Source: Dermatemys mawii | Taxonomy: Eukaryota; Chordata; Testudines; Dermatemydidae | Direction: 5' to 3' | DNA: 64,000 nucleotides | NCBI GenBank assembly: GCA_007922305.1 | Contig: ML677364.1 | Span: 19,244,538-19,308,537, forward strand | Shown here: one piece after another, positions 43,766 to 54,597 of the stretch | How positions within the stretch are numbered: position 1 is the first letter of the stretch | How the letters are laid out: every line of letters starts with the position of its first letter | Translations under genes and position numbers: made by a program | Notes under the pieces: model-generated | The model's input: only the letters and a program-made list of their open reading frames with translations | Databases searched by the model: none | What the model was told of the DNA's origin: nothing

Positions 43766-46336
43766 GTTTAATTATCAATCTTCAGCCATATTCTGTACGT
43801 TCTGAAGCTTCCATGTGGTTTTCAAGGGGTAGTCCCATGTGAAGTGAAGCACAGTTATCCATTCTAGGCCTCTTGCCCATCAGGGTTATTAATCAGCCAG
43901 ACAGGATAGTGTCACCTGTGTATCACATCTAGCTGAAAACGGGACTGAAAGGGACCAAAGAAATCTGAGTGCTCCAGATGACACCAAAGTTGCTTTGCCA
44001 CAACCGTCTCAGTAATATTTTCCCTAAAGAGGAAATTAATGACAGTTTAAATGGTATAAATCATTGATGCAAAGAGATGTTTTCAGCATGGACCGAAGAC
44101 TGGTATCCTGCCTTTCTGAAAGGAGGAATTACTTTGACCAGTAATTGACCCAGTATTCCCCCATTTGATTTTCTAAGCATGAGGAACACTGATTTCATAG
44201 GCAGGTTCCTCAGTGAAACCAGCTGAAACATACATAACACATTTGTTCCCATTGGACCTGAAATTATCACCATGAAAACAGACAATCTCATTTCAATCCA
44301 GTTAATCCTACCTGTGTAGTAAATGCAAAATGTCTGGCAAAGAGATAAATCAGCTTTGTTTTCAAAACAGAAGGATCTTGAATTTTCCGTAGTGTTAATC
44401 ATTAGGAAGAGTTCAAGACTTCTTGAATGCTAGGCCAGGAATCCTCATCCATAGAAATAACACAGGGATTTGGTAAAACTCTCTACCTCAGTCAGTCTTA
44501 TTTGATCTCTCTGATGGCTTTCTCAAGCTCTTCATCTTTATACCAAGGTGGCTCTTGAAGATGATCCTAAGAGAAGATTTCTTATGCACCAACATTCCAA
44601 TGGAAGAAAACAAGGGAGAATCGTAATATCTTACCAGGCCATCTGAAGCTCTGTTAGTTGCCAATTCTGTGGTTCTTTTTATTTTGATTTTTTTTAAGCT
44701 AGCATTTTGTTAAATTACTGAAAGGCGTCAGACCCCTTGAGAGGAACTTAGGCTTTGTAGCTTAAACACATTATGGGGAGCCAGCACGTCTGTAGCATAG
44801 GCTTCCTATGTGATCTTGTACAAGTTACTTAACCTTTCTGTGCTTCAGTCTCATGATCTGTAGAATTGGTTTAATACTTCTTGAGTGACAACAGCTATTT
44901 TGCCTCACAAAGGTGTTTGAAGCTTGACCTGGAATTTTAAAAGGAACCTAAAGGAGTTAGATGCCTAATTCCCATTGAAACTCAGTGACAGTTGGGTTCC
45001 TAAATTCCTTTGAAAACTCCAGCCTTAATTATTTACATGAGTTTCATTTTCAGAGGCTGGATGCTAGGACTGAAAGGGACCAAAGAAATCTTTTTAAAAC
45101 TAAGCTGTTTTAATGTATCTCACTTGCTGGGCATCCAGAAACCTACAAGCACTAATCATTTTTGGAAAATTTACCTCAAACTTTGACATCTTCATATGGA
45201 ATTTGCTAATACAGTGAATCATAAGGAGTTGACATCTTCAGGTATTACTGTAGCCCCTCTGTGGAATAGGTAAGTATTTCTATCCCCCCCTTCACTTATA
45301 AATGGAGAAACTAAAACTGAGTGAGGCTAAGTGACTTTCCCAAGGCCACTGTGTGAATGAATGGCAGGGCAGCAGTTAGAACTCAAGGGCTCTGTTATCT
45401 TGCCAGTGGCTCACACACAGTTCCCACTGACTTCAAGAGGAGTATGCATCATATGAGATAATAAGGCCCCTGGTAGTTTTGTCTCTCAAAATCCTGGGTT
45501 CAGTCATATAAAACCCACTAAGTCTTTTAACTGTATTGTTGTCTATACTCCACTTATAGGAAGGACTAATAAACTCCCAGGCCGTGCAGATAACAGTTCA
45601 TACCATCCTCCAAAGTCAAGTATTTTGAGTCTTATGTAGATCTGTTGTCATAATGACAGTGACTAATTAAACTCACAATTAGAAGCAAATATACAGCTGG
45701 ACATCTTATATAGCACTTACACTGGACCAGCCCAAAACTTGTACAGTAATGCAAGTTTTAGAAACAATTACAGGATGAATCATTCGGAGACCTCTGTTGA
45801 GGAGAGTTGGCAAGTGTAGAAATGAACTGAGCTCTTTGCTGTGGAGGATTCTCTGTAAATCTTTATCCAAAAGCAGCAGGAATCTCATGTGTTAGTTAAT
45901 CAGCCAATCAAAATGGACATTTCTAGATTCTGAATAGACTCCCCCTGATAACATATACCCTGTGTTCTTTCGGTCCAGGAGATCCAAGAAAACAGAGAGC
46001 ATATTTTAGGGATAACAGCCCATTATATTCTGGAGTAGCACGTTGCAGACATAAACTGAATTCATAAAGTCATTAGTGATCTAATTGCAAAATGAATGTA
46101 AATGTGTATAAAGATAAATTATAGGAAAACTACAGTTCCACTGGTTTAAAAAAAATCTGCCTTCTGTAAGAAGAGTGACATTAATAGGGTTACTCCCAAT
46201 ACTGTGCCCATTGTCTGTGGGAATGATTATATTCTCTCTTCTTCTCTTCTGATTGATTGAGAACACTTAGATTGAAAAGATTTTAAGGCAGCATTGCCAG
46301 ATCCCCTAAGAAGATGTGTAATTTATGCAAAATGAG
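43766..46336 (+). other. ATP10A intron 1, seventh part
   Basis: Contains MIR-like pieces (+ strand at about 44775-44945; - strand at about 45265-45410) and a degenerate hairpin repeat at about 44915-45030. A 25-bp word occurs twice (43942 and 45067). A 113-codon minus frame at 44061-44402 is unassigned. Confidence 0.5.
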
Positions 46337-46702
46337 TAGGGCCCTATCAAATTCACAGCCACAAAAAAAGCGTCATGGACCGTGAAATCTGGCCTTTTGG
46401 GTGCTTTTACCCTGTACTATGCAGATTTCATGGGGGAGACCAGCATTTCTCATACTGGGGATCCTGACCCAAAAGGGAGTTGCGGGGGGGCAGGGGGAGG
46501 GGAGTCACAGTATTGCCACCCTTACTTCTGCACTGCCTTCAGAGGTGGGTGGCTAGAGAGTGGTGTCTGTTGATCATGTGCCCAGCTCTGAAGGCAGAGC
46601 CCCACCAGCAGTAGCACAGAAGTAAGGGTGGCAATACCATGCCATGCCACCCTTACATCTGCATTGCTGCCTTCAGAGCTGGACTGCTGCTGACTGAGAG
46701 TC
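46337..46702 (+). mobile_element. hAT-type MITE, 5' part
   Basis: Starts TAGGGCCCTATCAAATTCAC and contains GGACCGTGAAATCTGGCC and inverted blocks (CACCCTTACTTCTGCACTGC against GCACAGAAGTAAGGGTGGC), an arrangement I recognise from turtle hAT MITEs. The right terminus is missing where a CR1 fragment begins. Confidence 0.7.
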
Positions 46703-47470
46703 ATTTTACGGATCAGTAATGATTAAAAGACAGGAAACAAAAAGGGCAGAATAAATGGTCAGTTTTCAGAATGGAGAGAGGTAAATAGTAGTGTCCTTGA
46801 AGGGTGTGTACTGGGACTTGTACCATTCAACATATTCATAAATGATCTGGAAAAAGAAGTAAACAGGGAGATTGCAAAATTTGCAGATTATACAAAATTA
46901 CTCAAGATAGTTAAGTCCAAAGCAGACTGGGAAGAGTTATAAAGGGACATCACAAAAATGGGTGACAAGGCAAAAAAAATTGCAGAGGAAATTCAATGTT
47001 GATTAATGCACACTGGAAAACATCCCAACTGTACATACAAAATGATGGCATCTAAAATTAGCTGTTGTCACTCAAGAAACAGATCTTGGAGTCATTATGG
47101 ACAGTTCTCTGAAAACATCCACTCAAGGTGTGGCCGCAGTCAAAAAAGTTAACAGAATGTTAGGAACCGTTAGGAAAGGGATAAATAAATAAGACAGAAA
47201 TATAATGCAACTGCATAAATCCATGATATGCATCTTGAATATTGTATGCAGATCGGTTGCTCCAGCTCAAAAAAGAAATATTGGAATTGGAAAAGGTACA
47301 GAAAAGGGCAACAAAATGATTAGGGGTATGGAACAGCTTCCAAGTAAGGAGAGATTGATAAGATTGGGACTTTTCTGCTTGGAAAAGGGACAACTAAGGG
47401 CGGATAGGATAGAGGTCTATGAAATCATGACTAGTGTGGAGAAAGTAAATAAGGAAACATTATGTATGTT
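46703..47470 (+). mobile_element. CR1 LINE fragment, ORF2 C-terminal part
   Basis: Colinear with and similar to 36290-37030 of the CR1 copy described above (e.g. CATATTCATAAATGATCTGG, GATTAGGGGTATGGAACAGC), with many stops. It is broken off before the usual 3' end. Confidence 0.75.
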
Positions 47471-47880
47471 ATGTTATGGTGGCTGAAGAGGATTGTGTCT
47501 GGTGTGGACCCCAGGGAATGTTATTTTAATTGCCCTATATTCTGTTTCACACTTAAATTTCTGTAGTGATAAATGGAAAGATTTTTATACTTTGTACAAG
47601 ATTTTTTATAATGTAATAAAAGCAAAGTTAAAATTACAAAAGGATACTTTAAAGGCAGAGCAATCTTATAGTATTAAATTACACCCTGGTGGGCTATACT
47701 GAAGGAGATAAGCTTGCACCCCGTGGTTCTTACTTTTAGCCTACTACTAATAGTGGTTTAAATAATTACAATGACTGTGGTCTAGGGAATGTATTGCTGG
47801 GTAGTGAATTTTAAAAATGCTCAGGATCTGACTGATACTATATGTGGGATTGGACAGGAGAAATTCTATTGAAACTCTGA
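47471..47880 (+). other. Intron stretch between two CR1 pieces
   Basis: AT-rich, no recognised feature. A 69-codon frame at 47493-47702 has no domain. Confidence 0.4.
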
Positions 47881-48222
47881 AATTTCTTCCAGGTCAGATT
47901 GGCAGTGACCTTGGAGGTTTTTTGCCTTCTTATGCAGCATGTGGGTGTGATTCACTTGCCAGGATTATCTGGATATATCTCACTTAATCATTTCCCTGTC
48001 ATTGAGGGGTCATTGAGCACTGGTGCACCTTGGTCCCTTCTTTTTTTGCATGTGGAATATAATAATCTAGTCTCCTGTGGGCTGCAATATTTTGATCTAA
48101 TTTTGGTTGTTGTGTTTAGTGTGCAGGGGGTGGTAGTCTGTGATAAACAGGAGATCAGACTAGATTACCTGGTGGCCCTTTCTGGCCTTAAACTCTATGA
48201 CTCTATAAAAGTAGGACTTACA
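47881..48222 (+). mobile_element. CR1 LINE 3' end
   Basis: The closing blocks GATCAGACTAGATTACCTGG, CCCTTTCTGGCCTTAAACTC and TATGACTCTATAA are a CR1 3' terminus of a different subfamily from the 37.4-kb one. The 111-codon frame at 47899-48234 lies in this 3' region. Confidence 0.65.
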
Positions 48223-48254
48223 ATTTTAGAATAACAGCATTACTAAAAATAGAA

Positions 48255-49446
48255 TAAATACATGGATTTTTAAGCGAGAAGGGACCATTATGAAAATCTA
48301 GTCTGAAGTTCTGCATAGCACAAACCATAAGAACTTTGTGAAGTGGGTCCTTCATCAAGTCTTTAGCTTCTGGTTCAGCTAGAGCATCTCATGTAGTAAA
48401 ATATGCAATCTTGATTTAAGGATTGATATAATGGAGAATCTCCTGCATTCATTGATAAATTGTTCCAATGGCTAATTACCCTCATTGTTAACATTCTCCG
48501 CCTTCTAATCTGAATTTGTCAAGTTTCAGCTTCTAGCCCAGGGGTGGGCAAACTATGGCCCGCGGGCCAGATCCGGCCCGTGAGCCCGTCCTGTCCGGCC
48601 CCCGGTGGGGGGGCTGCCCCCGCCCCTCCCCCGGAGCCGCGCCACCCCAGCACCGCTGCCGGGCCGGGGCTGCATGCTCCCCCCTCCCCTGGAGCCGCGC
48701 CGCAGGAGCAGCGCGCTCGCCCCCCTCCCCTGGACCCACGCGTGGGGGCAGCGCTCCAGGCCGGGGCAGCGTGCTCACCTCCCTCCCCCAGAGCCCTTGC
48801 GGGCAGAGCTCTGGGAGCCGGGGCTGCGCACTCCCTCCCCTCCCCCGGAGCCGCGCTGCGCTGGGAGCGCTCTGAGGGGGCGGGGCTGTGCGCTCTCCCC
48901 TTCCCCAGAGCTGCACCGAGCAGTCGTGGTAAGTTGGGGGGTTCCAGGGTGGTGGTCGGGGGCGGGGACTCTGGAGGGGGCAGTAAGGGAGCCGGGTGGG
49001 TTGGATAAGGGGTGGGGTCGTGGGGTGGTGGTTAGAGGGCGGGAGGGTGGATAGGGGTCGGGGCACTCGGGGGACAGGGGAATTGGGTAAGGGGTGGGGT
49101 CCTGGGTTTTGGTTAGGGGTCTCTAGAAGGGCATTCAGGGGACAAGGTTGGGGGGTTGGATGGTTTGGGGATTCTAAGGGGGCAGTCAGGGGGTGGAAGT
49201 AGAAGGGGGCCAGATTAGGGGCGAGACCTTCCCTACCTGGCCCTCCATATAATTTTGCAAACTGGATGTGGCCCTGGGGCCAAAAAGTTTGCCTACCCCT
49301 GTTCTAGCCACTAGATCTTGTTATAGTTATGTCTTTGTCTGTTAGATTAAAGAGCCCACTACTGTCAGGTATCCTCTCTCCAATGTATGTACTTCTAGAC
49401 TGTGATAAAGTCACCTTTAACAACTTTCTCTTTGTTAAACTAAATA
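48255..49446 (-). mobile_element. CR1 LINE 3' part, split by a hAT element
   Basis: Minus-strand CR1 pieces 48255-48538 and 49302-49446 are consecutive and belong to the same subfamily as 28996-30245 (AATTGTTCCAATGG of that copy is TAAATTGTTCCAATGGCTAA here). Read in reverse, 49446-49310 encodes the decayed CR1 C-terminus. Confidence 0.7.
48539..49301. mobile_element. GC-rich hAT element, 763 bp, perfect 8-bp TSD
   Basis: CAGGGGTGGGCAAACTATGG on the left pairs with AAAAAGTTTGCCTACCCCTG on the right. An exact 8-bp duplication TTCTAGCC lies at 48531-48538 and 49302-49309. The segment 48590-48920 is extremely CpG- and C-rich. Five overlapping open frames (up to 177 codons) on both strands arise from that composition only. 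Confidence 0.9.
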
Positions 49447-49481
49447 GATTGGCACGTGACATAGAAACACAGTATTATCCT

Positions 49482-49950
49482 TAAAAACAACAAGGAGTCC
49501 TTGTGGCACTTGGTGACTAACAAATTTATTTGGGCATAAGCTTTCGTGGGCTAAAACCCACTTCATCAGATGCATGAAGTGGAAAATACAGAGTCCGGTA
49601 TAAATACACAGCTCATAAAAAGATGGGAGTTGTCTTACCAAGTGGGGTGTCAGTGCTAACAAGCCAATTCAATTAAGGTGGAAATGGGCTATTCTCAGCA
49701 GTTGACAATAAGAGGTTGAAATCACTTTTGTAGGGCTAATGAGGCCAATGTAAACAAGGTGGCCCATTTCAAACAGTTAATAAGAAGGTGTGAGTATCAC
49801 TAGGGGGAAATTAGTTTTTGTAGTGACCCATCCACTCCCAGTCTTTATTCAGGCCTACTTTGATGGTGTCCAGTTTGCAAGTTAATTCCAGTTCTGCATT
49901 TCTGACCTTGTTATACATTGGTATTGCCAGTTCAATCTCTGCTTAGATTT
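49482..49950 (-). mobile_element. PLE 3' tail
   Basis: Reverse complement of the PLE tail from the terminal ACAACAAGGAGTCCTTGTGG block through TAAGCTTTCGTGGGCTAAAA to the end of the endonuclease frame (CCCATCCACTCCCAGTCTTT). Confidence 0.75.
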
Positions 49951-52329
49951 CTCTTATGCATTTTCAGATTATCTGTTTGCTGAGTAGGCAAAAATATTTA
50001 TTTAAATGTTAATTTGTTTTTGACAACGTGAGTTATAAATATTATAACAAACGTAGGTCTTGATCCCATTTGAAGTCAATGGCATTAAACGTAATGGGCA
50101 CGAGATCAGTCCCATAGTTTCACACAGTACAAAAAATAAAATCAGAAATGAGTGATTTAGATTAGGCCGGGTTTCGGCATAAATTCAGCTCAATTTAGAT
50201 CCAGATGAATTTGACTCTTTGTTTAACTTCATTGCATAAATAAATTATTTTTCTCAGCTGGTTTGTCAGTACTGACAAAGGGGCAGATTTTGCCATTCAT
50301 TTTTCTGCAAAATTCCAGTTAGCTTCAGGGAGAGTTCATGATGTGATTGATGATACAAAGCATTGTGTGAGAATCAGTCCTGCTCTCCTTCTTCACTCCT
50401 ATCTTGTATATAAATCTGGAGGTTATTTAAGACCTTTTGTGTGCCAGAAATCTCAATTTTATTAGGATCTTGCTCCAAAATCTCACAGAAGTCAATGCAA
50501 AACCTGCCATTGACTTCAACGGGCTTTGGATGATGCACTAGATCGTTCCAGAAGGGAAAGTACAAAGACTTGTAATTACAAGTGGTTTTGAATCAGAAAG
50601 TGTACTTCATTGTTTTTAAAATCCACTCTTATGGGAGTATTCAAGATTAGAAAGATTTATAACTTGATATAAGGCACTAGCTTGAAGTCTGCATAATTTT
50701 TTCCTGTTTGCTCTTTTAAATTAAAGGGAAAAAAGTGATATTTTCTTACTTACTACAGATTGATCATAGATAAATGGAGGGGCTTTGATGTGGTCAGCGA
50801 AGCATAGTTACTGATCTAATAACAAATGTTCTTGGAAAAAACTTTTGGGTGTATACTTAAATTCCTTTTGTTTTTTCCCCCTTTAGAATTTTAAAAAAAT
50901 GCATTTATTTTTGTAGTAGTGTTTCCTCCAGCTGATTGTTCAGAATCAGCTAGGCGTATACACTACAGCAGAAAGAATACACAAATATAGCTTTGTACTT
51001 AGTCCAGAGTAAATTATACTAAATACAAAACTCTTCTTTTAAATGTTGTTGATAACCTAACCTGACTTAAGTTTCTGTTTCCTGGTTTTTGTTGGTTTTA
51101 AGGTTGATTGATACCAGGACTTTTGTTTTCCCTTCTCCAAAACCAGTGTGATGGAGAAAATTCTTTTAAGAGTTTTGAACATTTGATGTGAAGTGTCAGC
51201 CTTAACTTTCCGTATCTTGGATATTGGAACCCTTCATGTATACATGTAATGGCCGTGAGTTTCAGAAGTAAGTGCCTAAAGTTAAGCTCCTGTATTTTTA
51301 TTAGGTGTCTGAATAAGTGGCATGATTTTCAGAAGTGAGAAATCAGGCTATTTATGTCGGCATCTAAGTGAGGATTAGGCTCCAATCCATCAACAAGCTC
51401 TCTGATTCTTGAACCCTGCAGAGTTCAAGAATCAACAGTGTGGGATTAATTCCAGGACCAGGGTCTTCATTTTCAAAAGTGACTGATGATTTTGGGTGTC
51501 CAGTTTGTTACATAGTGAAGGTGACTGACTTCAGAAGGTGGGCTGCTCATCACATTTGAAAAATCAGGCCTTTTTAAAGTATCACCAAAGCTGGGCAGCA
51601 AAACACAGAGGCATCCTTAATCACTAGTCACTCTTGAAAATTTTAGCCCTAGAACCTAACTTTAGGCTCCGATTTTGAAAGCGAGTATGCATGTGCACGC
51701 ATGCATGTGTGCTTTGAGTATACTTAAAATGTGTGCTGTATGTAGCAAAAGCCCCTAGTATTCAGATGGGGAAATGAATACTCGGCATGTGCACTTAGCT
51801 GGAATTAAAAACTATTTCCATATCCTCACCCTGTGGAGTTAGGGTATGTGAATGATCACTCCTGGAATCGTAATTTAAAAATAAATCAAAATTGTTGAGA
51901 GATACACAAGCCTAAAACTTGTCTGGAAGCAGTATTTATTTATCTTGGGCATGAGGAAGTGATGAATTCTTTAAAGATTGAACTAGCTTATTTGAAAACC
52001 ACCCTTCTGTAACCACCCTGTATGGAAGAATTTGCTCCTTTTTCTAGAGAACATTGTAGCTTCAGAAATTAACCACACACCCCGGAATACACTGGCTTCT
52101 GTAATCTCCCAAAATGGAATTACTTGTTAAACTCATGTACCCTCCTCACAAATCATTCGGAAGGTATTGCAGCATATAAGGGAAAAAGCTCAATTGCCAA
52201 CAGATCACGGTTCTAGGAGACAATAGTTGGAGCAGGAGACACTGCAGTTGGACTTCAACTTATAGTAGCAATTCCAGAGGACACTTCTCAATGACCCACT
52301 TCTTCCTCAGAAGTGTTTACAATGTCACC
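49951..52329 (+). other. ATP10A intron 1, eighth part
   Basis: Foldback repeat material at 50058-50112 and about 50455-50525. Degenerate 'ttttcagaagtga...cctaa' hairpin pieces lie at about 51250-51690. No gene. Confidence 0.5.
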
Positions 52330-52660
52330 CAGTTTTATTCATCCGGTTTTTGATCAGCATGCTACATATCCCTGTGTTCCAGATTATTAGCCAGGATGTT
52401 GAACAAGATTGTATTTAATACAGCACTCCATTGTGCACCTCCCCCAACTTGATAGATTGACATTTATTGTTAAGCTATGTTGACAGTCCTCCAACTAGTT
52501 TATAATTCATATAAAAGTGTTCTTTATACCCATCAGTTTAAATTAACATTTCAAGTAAACTTTCATGAAGCACTGTATCGATTGCTTTACTGAAGTCCAG
52601 AAATATTATATTCTCTGTTTCTTTCATCTACTAACTTTTCAAAAACTTTTGAAAAAATCA
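52330..52660 (-). pseudogene. Old CR1-type RT fragment (antisense)
   Basis: On the minus strand at about 52600-52560 one frame reads the RT motif leucine-aspartate-phenylalanine-serine-lysine-alanine, then x-aspartate-threonine-valine-x-histidine, the classic CR1 signature around the first catalytic aspartate. The remainder (for example GGATGTTGAACAAGATTG) is the usual antisense CR1 text with many lesions. Confidence 0.65.
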
Positions 52661-53015
52661 AGTGTAGAGTCTTGTCAAAAATAGACTTGGTAGGCAATTT
52701 TTATCACTGTATTGCTGCCAGACATGCGAGACAAAAATCCACAATTTTGATCAATGGGAACTCTGACAGTTTTAATTTAAAATGTGATACCAGAAAAGTC
52801 TGCTTTTTTCATCATAGTTATTCATCTTGGCACTTAAATTTTTGGCTCACATATTATGCCGTTATCCTAAAATCCAAGGAATCGTGGTAGATAATGAAAC
52901 TCGTGTTGTCTCATTACATGCTGATGATAGGATTTATATACCCTGTCAGTCAAAAATTAAAAATATGTTCCATTCTCTTTATATTTGCTGGATAAACTCG
53001 GGGTCTTAATGATTG
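52661..53015 (+). pseudogene. L1/Tx1-type RT fragment
   Basis: Two plus-strand frames join into an L1/Tx1-style palm. The first (from 52672) has ILING and a degenerate TRQGCP block (TRKVCF). A shift near 52805 leads to FILALKFLAHIL and, after about 18 residues, to the catalytic ADD (52920-52928), where the usual Tyr or Phe before it is His. This is a clade distinct from the adjacent CR1 and from the LINE at 31.6 kb. Confidence 0.65.
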
Positions 53016-53456
53016 TGTTTATACTGTTTCCCAGTCCTGACTAGAGCCTCTGGTCACTACTGCATTACAAATATTAAATCATAATATGAGGCCACTGTTC
53101 CATAAATTGTTAGGCAGTCTTCTCCATTAACATCAGTGCGGGTATTTTGCTTTAAAACTGATGACAAAACATTCCCAGTAAAAATAAAACCAGCAGTTTT
53201 ATTTAAAGGCCACTATGTCTCTATTCTAAAACAAACATGCAGTGATCTTGTTAAGTAGTGTACTTTATGCATAAAGTTGAATGAAGGACATTAACATATT
53301 TAAAATAGTCATGCTCCCCAGGCTTCTAATTAATTTCCAGTTTGCCACCAAGCCAGTTCTTATTAAATATTTAAAAAGCACGTGGATGATTTTGGACTGG
53401 GGAAGGAAGTGAATGGCTGCGAATTAAGAAAAGAACCATCAAGTTAGATTCTAAGT
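53016..53456 (+). other. Intron stretch, nothing recognised
   Basis: AT-rich DNA. The L1/Tx1 reading cannot be followed beyond about 53030. Confidence 0.4.
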
Positions 53457-54589
53457 CAGTGATATTCAGATTGAGGCTTATGAGCCTCAAGTGGCTCAAA
53501 TCTCCCACAGTACGTAATATTAAAATATGGTGTGATTTAATTATTAACTGTCATAAGTGTGAAGTAGCCTAGAATTATTGTTTACCTGTAAGGGGTTAAG
53601 CTAAAGGTAACCTGAGAGGTGGACAACTGACCAATGAGAAATTCCTCAGGAGACAAAGGATTTTAAGTTTCAGGTTCTCTCTGGGTCTCTCTCTGCTCAC
53701 CTCGGCTATGGGATGAACACAGCTATGTCTTTCACTGTAACTATAAGATTCTATCAAGTACTGTAGTCAGTAAGTTTACTTTATTTTTATCAGTTGGAGG
53801 GTTCTCAGTGGTGAGTGTTGGCTGGGTGCTTCTTGAGATTGTAAGCTTCAGCAGAGATATCAACAGTGGGAGAAAGTTGCCTTGGAGGAGAGGTTTGGTT
53901 TCTGAATCCTTTTGTTGATTATGGTAGATGCTGTTCTATTGATGGTTAAAGGGATTTATTCCTTTCTTTTTTTCTTTTATTAAAATCTTTCTTTTAAGAA
54001 GCTGACTGCTTGTTTTTCATTGTGTAAGAACCTGGTTTTGGATCGGGCACGTCTCGCAGGAGCAGGCGAGGTTTGTTTTTTTTCTCTCAAGCTTTCCAGG
54101 GAAGGAAGAAGTTTGGGGGATTAGTGGAAAGGGAAAGAAGGGTCCCAAACTACCCTAGACCTAGTTTGGTGGTGGCAGTGTACCAGGTCCAGATACAGAA
54201 GAAGTTGTGTTCTGGGGAAAAACATTTTAACCCAAGCTGGTAAAATAAGCTTGTGGGGGTTATTTCTTTTTTCATGCGGGTCCCCACATCTGTACCCTAG
54301 AGTTCAGAGTGGGGAGGCAATCCTGACATTAACCAATCAGGATGTTTTTACTATATTATTAAGCAGTAGTTTATAAAATAATAATACTTGGTCACTCATT
54401 TTGCTGTGAGAATTATAGATAGATATAGATATACACATAATAAAAACTAAATATTTTCCCATCATATGATTCAAATGTGAACATATAGTTCCACAGTAAA
54501 TGAAACAATGAATTCACACTACTGTGGGTCTTATAGGTAATGCTGATTGCTAATTTGGCTCCTGAATCACTGAGGTCTGAGTATCACTG
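53457..54589. mobile_element. hAT element split by a solo LTR
   Basis: Left end CAGTGATATTCAGATTGAGG and right end GGTCTGAGTATCACTG are inverted repeats. The flanks TTCTAAGT (53449-53456) and CTCTAAGG (54590-54597) match at 6 of 8. Without the LTR the element is about 350 bp and non-coding. Confidence 0.65.
53549..54328 (+). mobile_element. Solo LTR, 780 bp, perfect 5-bp TSD
   Basis: Starts TGTCATAAGTGTGAAG and ends AATCCTGACA, with an exact 5-bp duplication TTAAC at 53544-53548 and 54329-54333. It is the same family as 42958-43765. The ATTAAAAT near 53980 and a GGTGGTGGCAGTG block near 54170 are typical of this LTR. No coding region is attached. Confidence 0.85.
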
Positions 54590-54597
54590 CTCTAAGG

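Noticed and set aside
48533..49066. 177-codon minus-strand and several plus-strand proline/glycine-rich frames
   Set aside because: They lie inside the C-rich interior of a hAT element whose ends and target duplication are exact. Low stop frequency follows from GC content.
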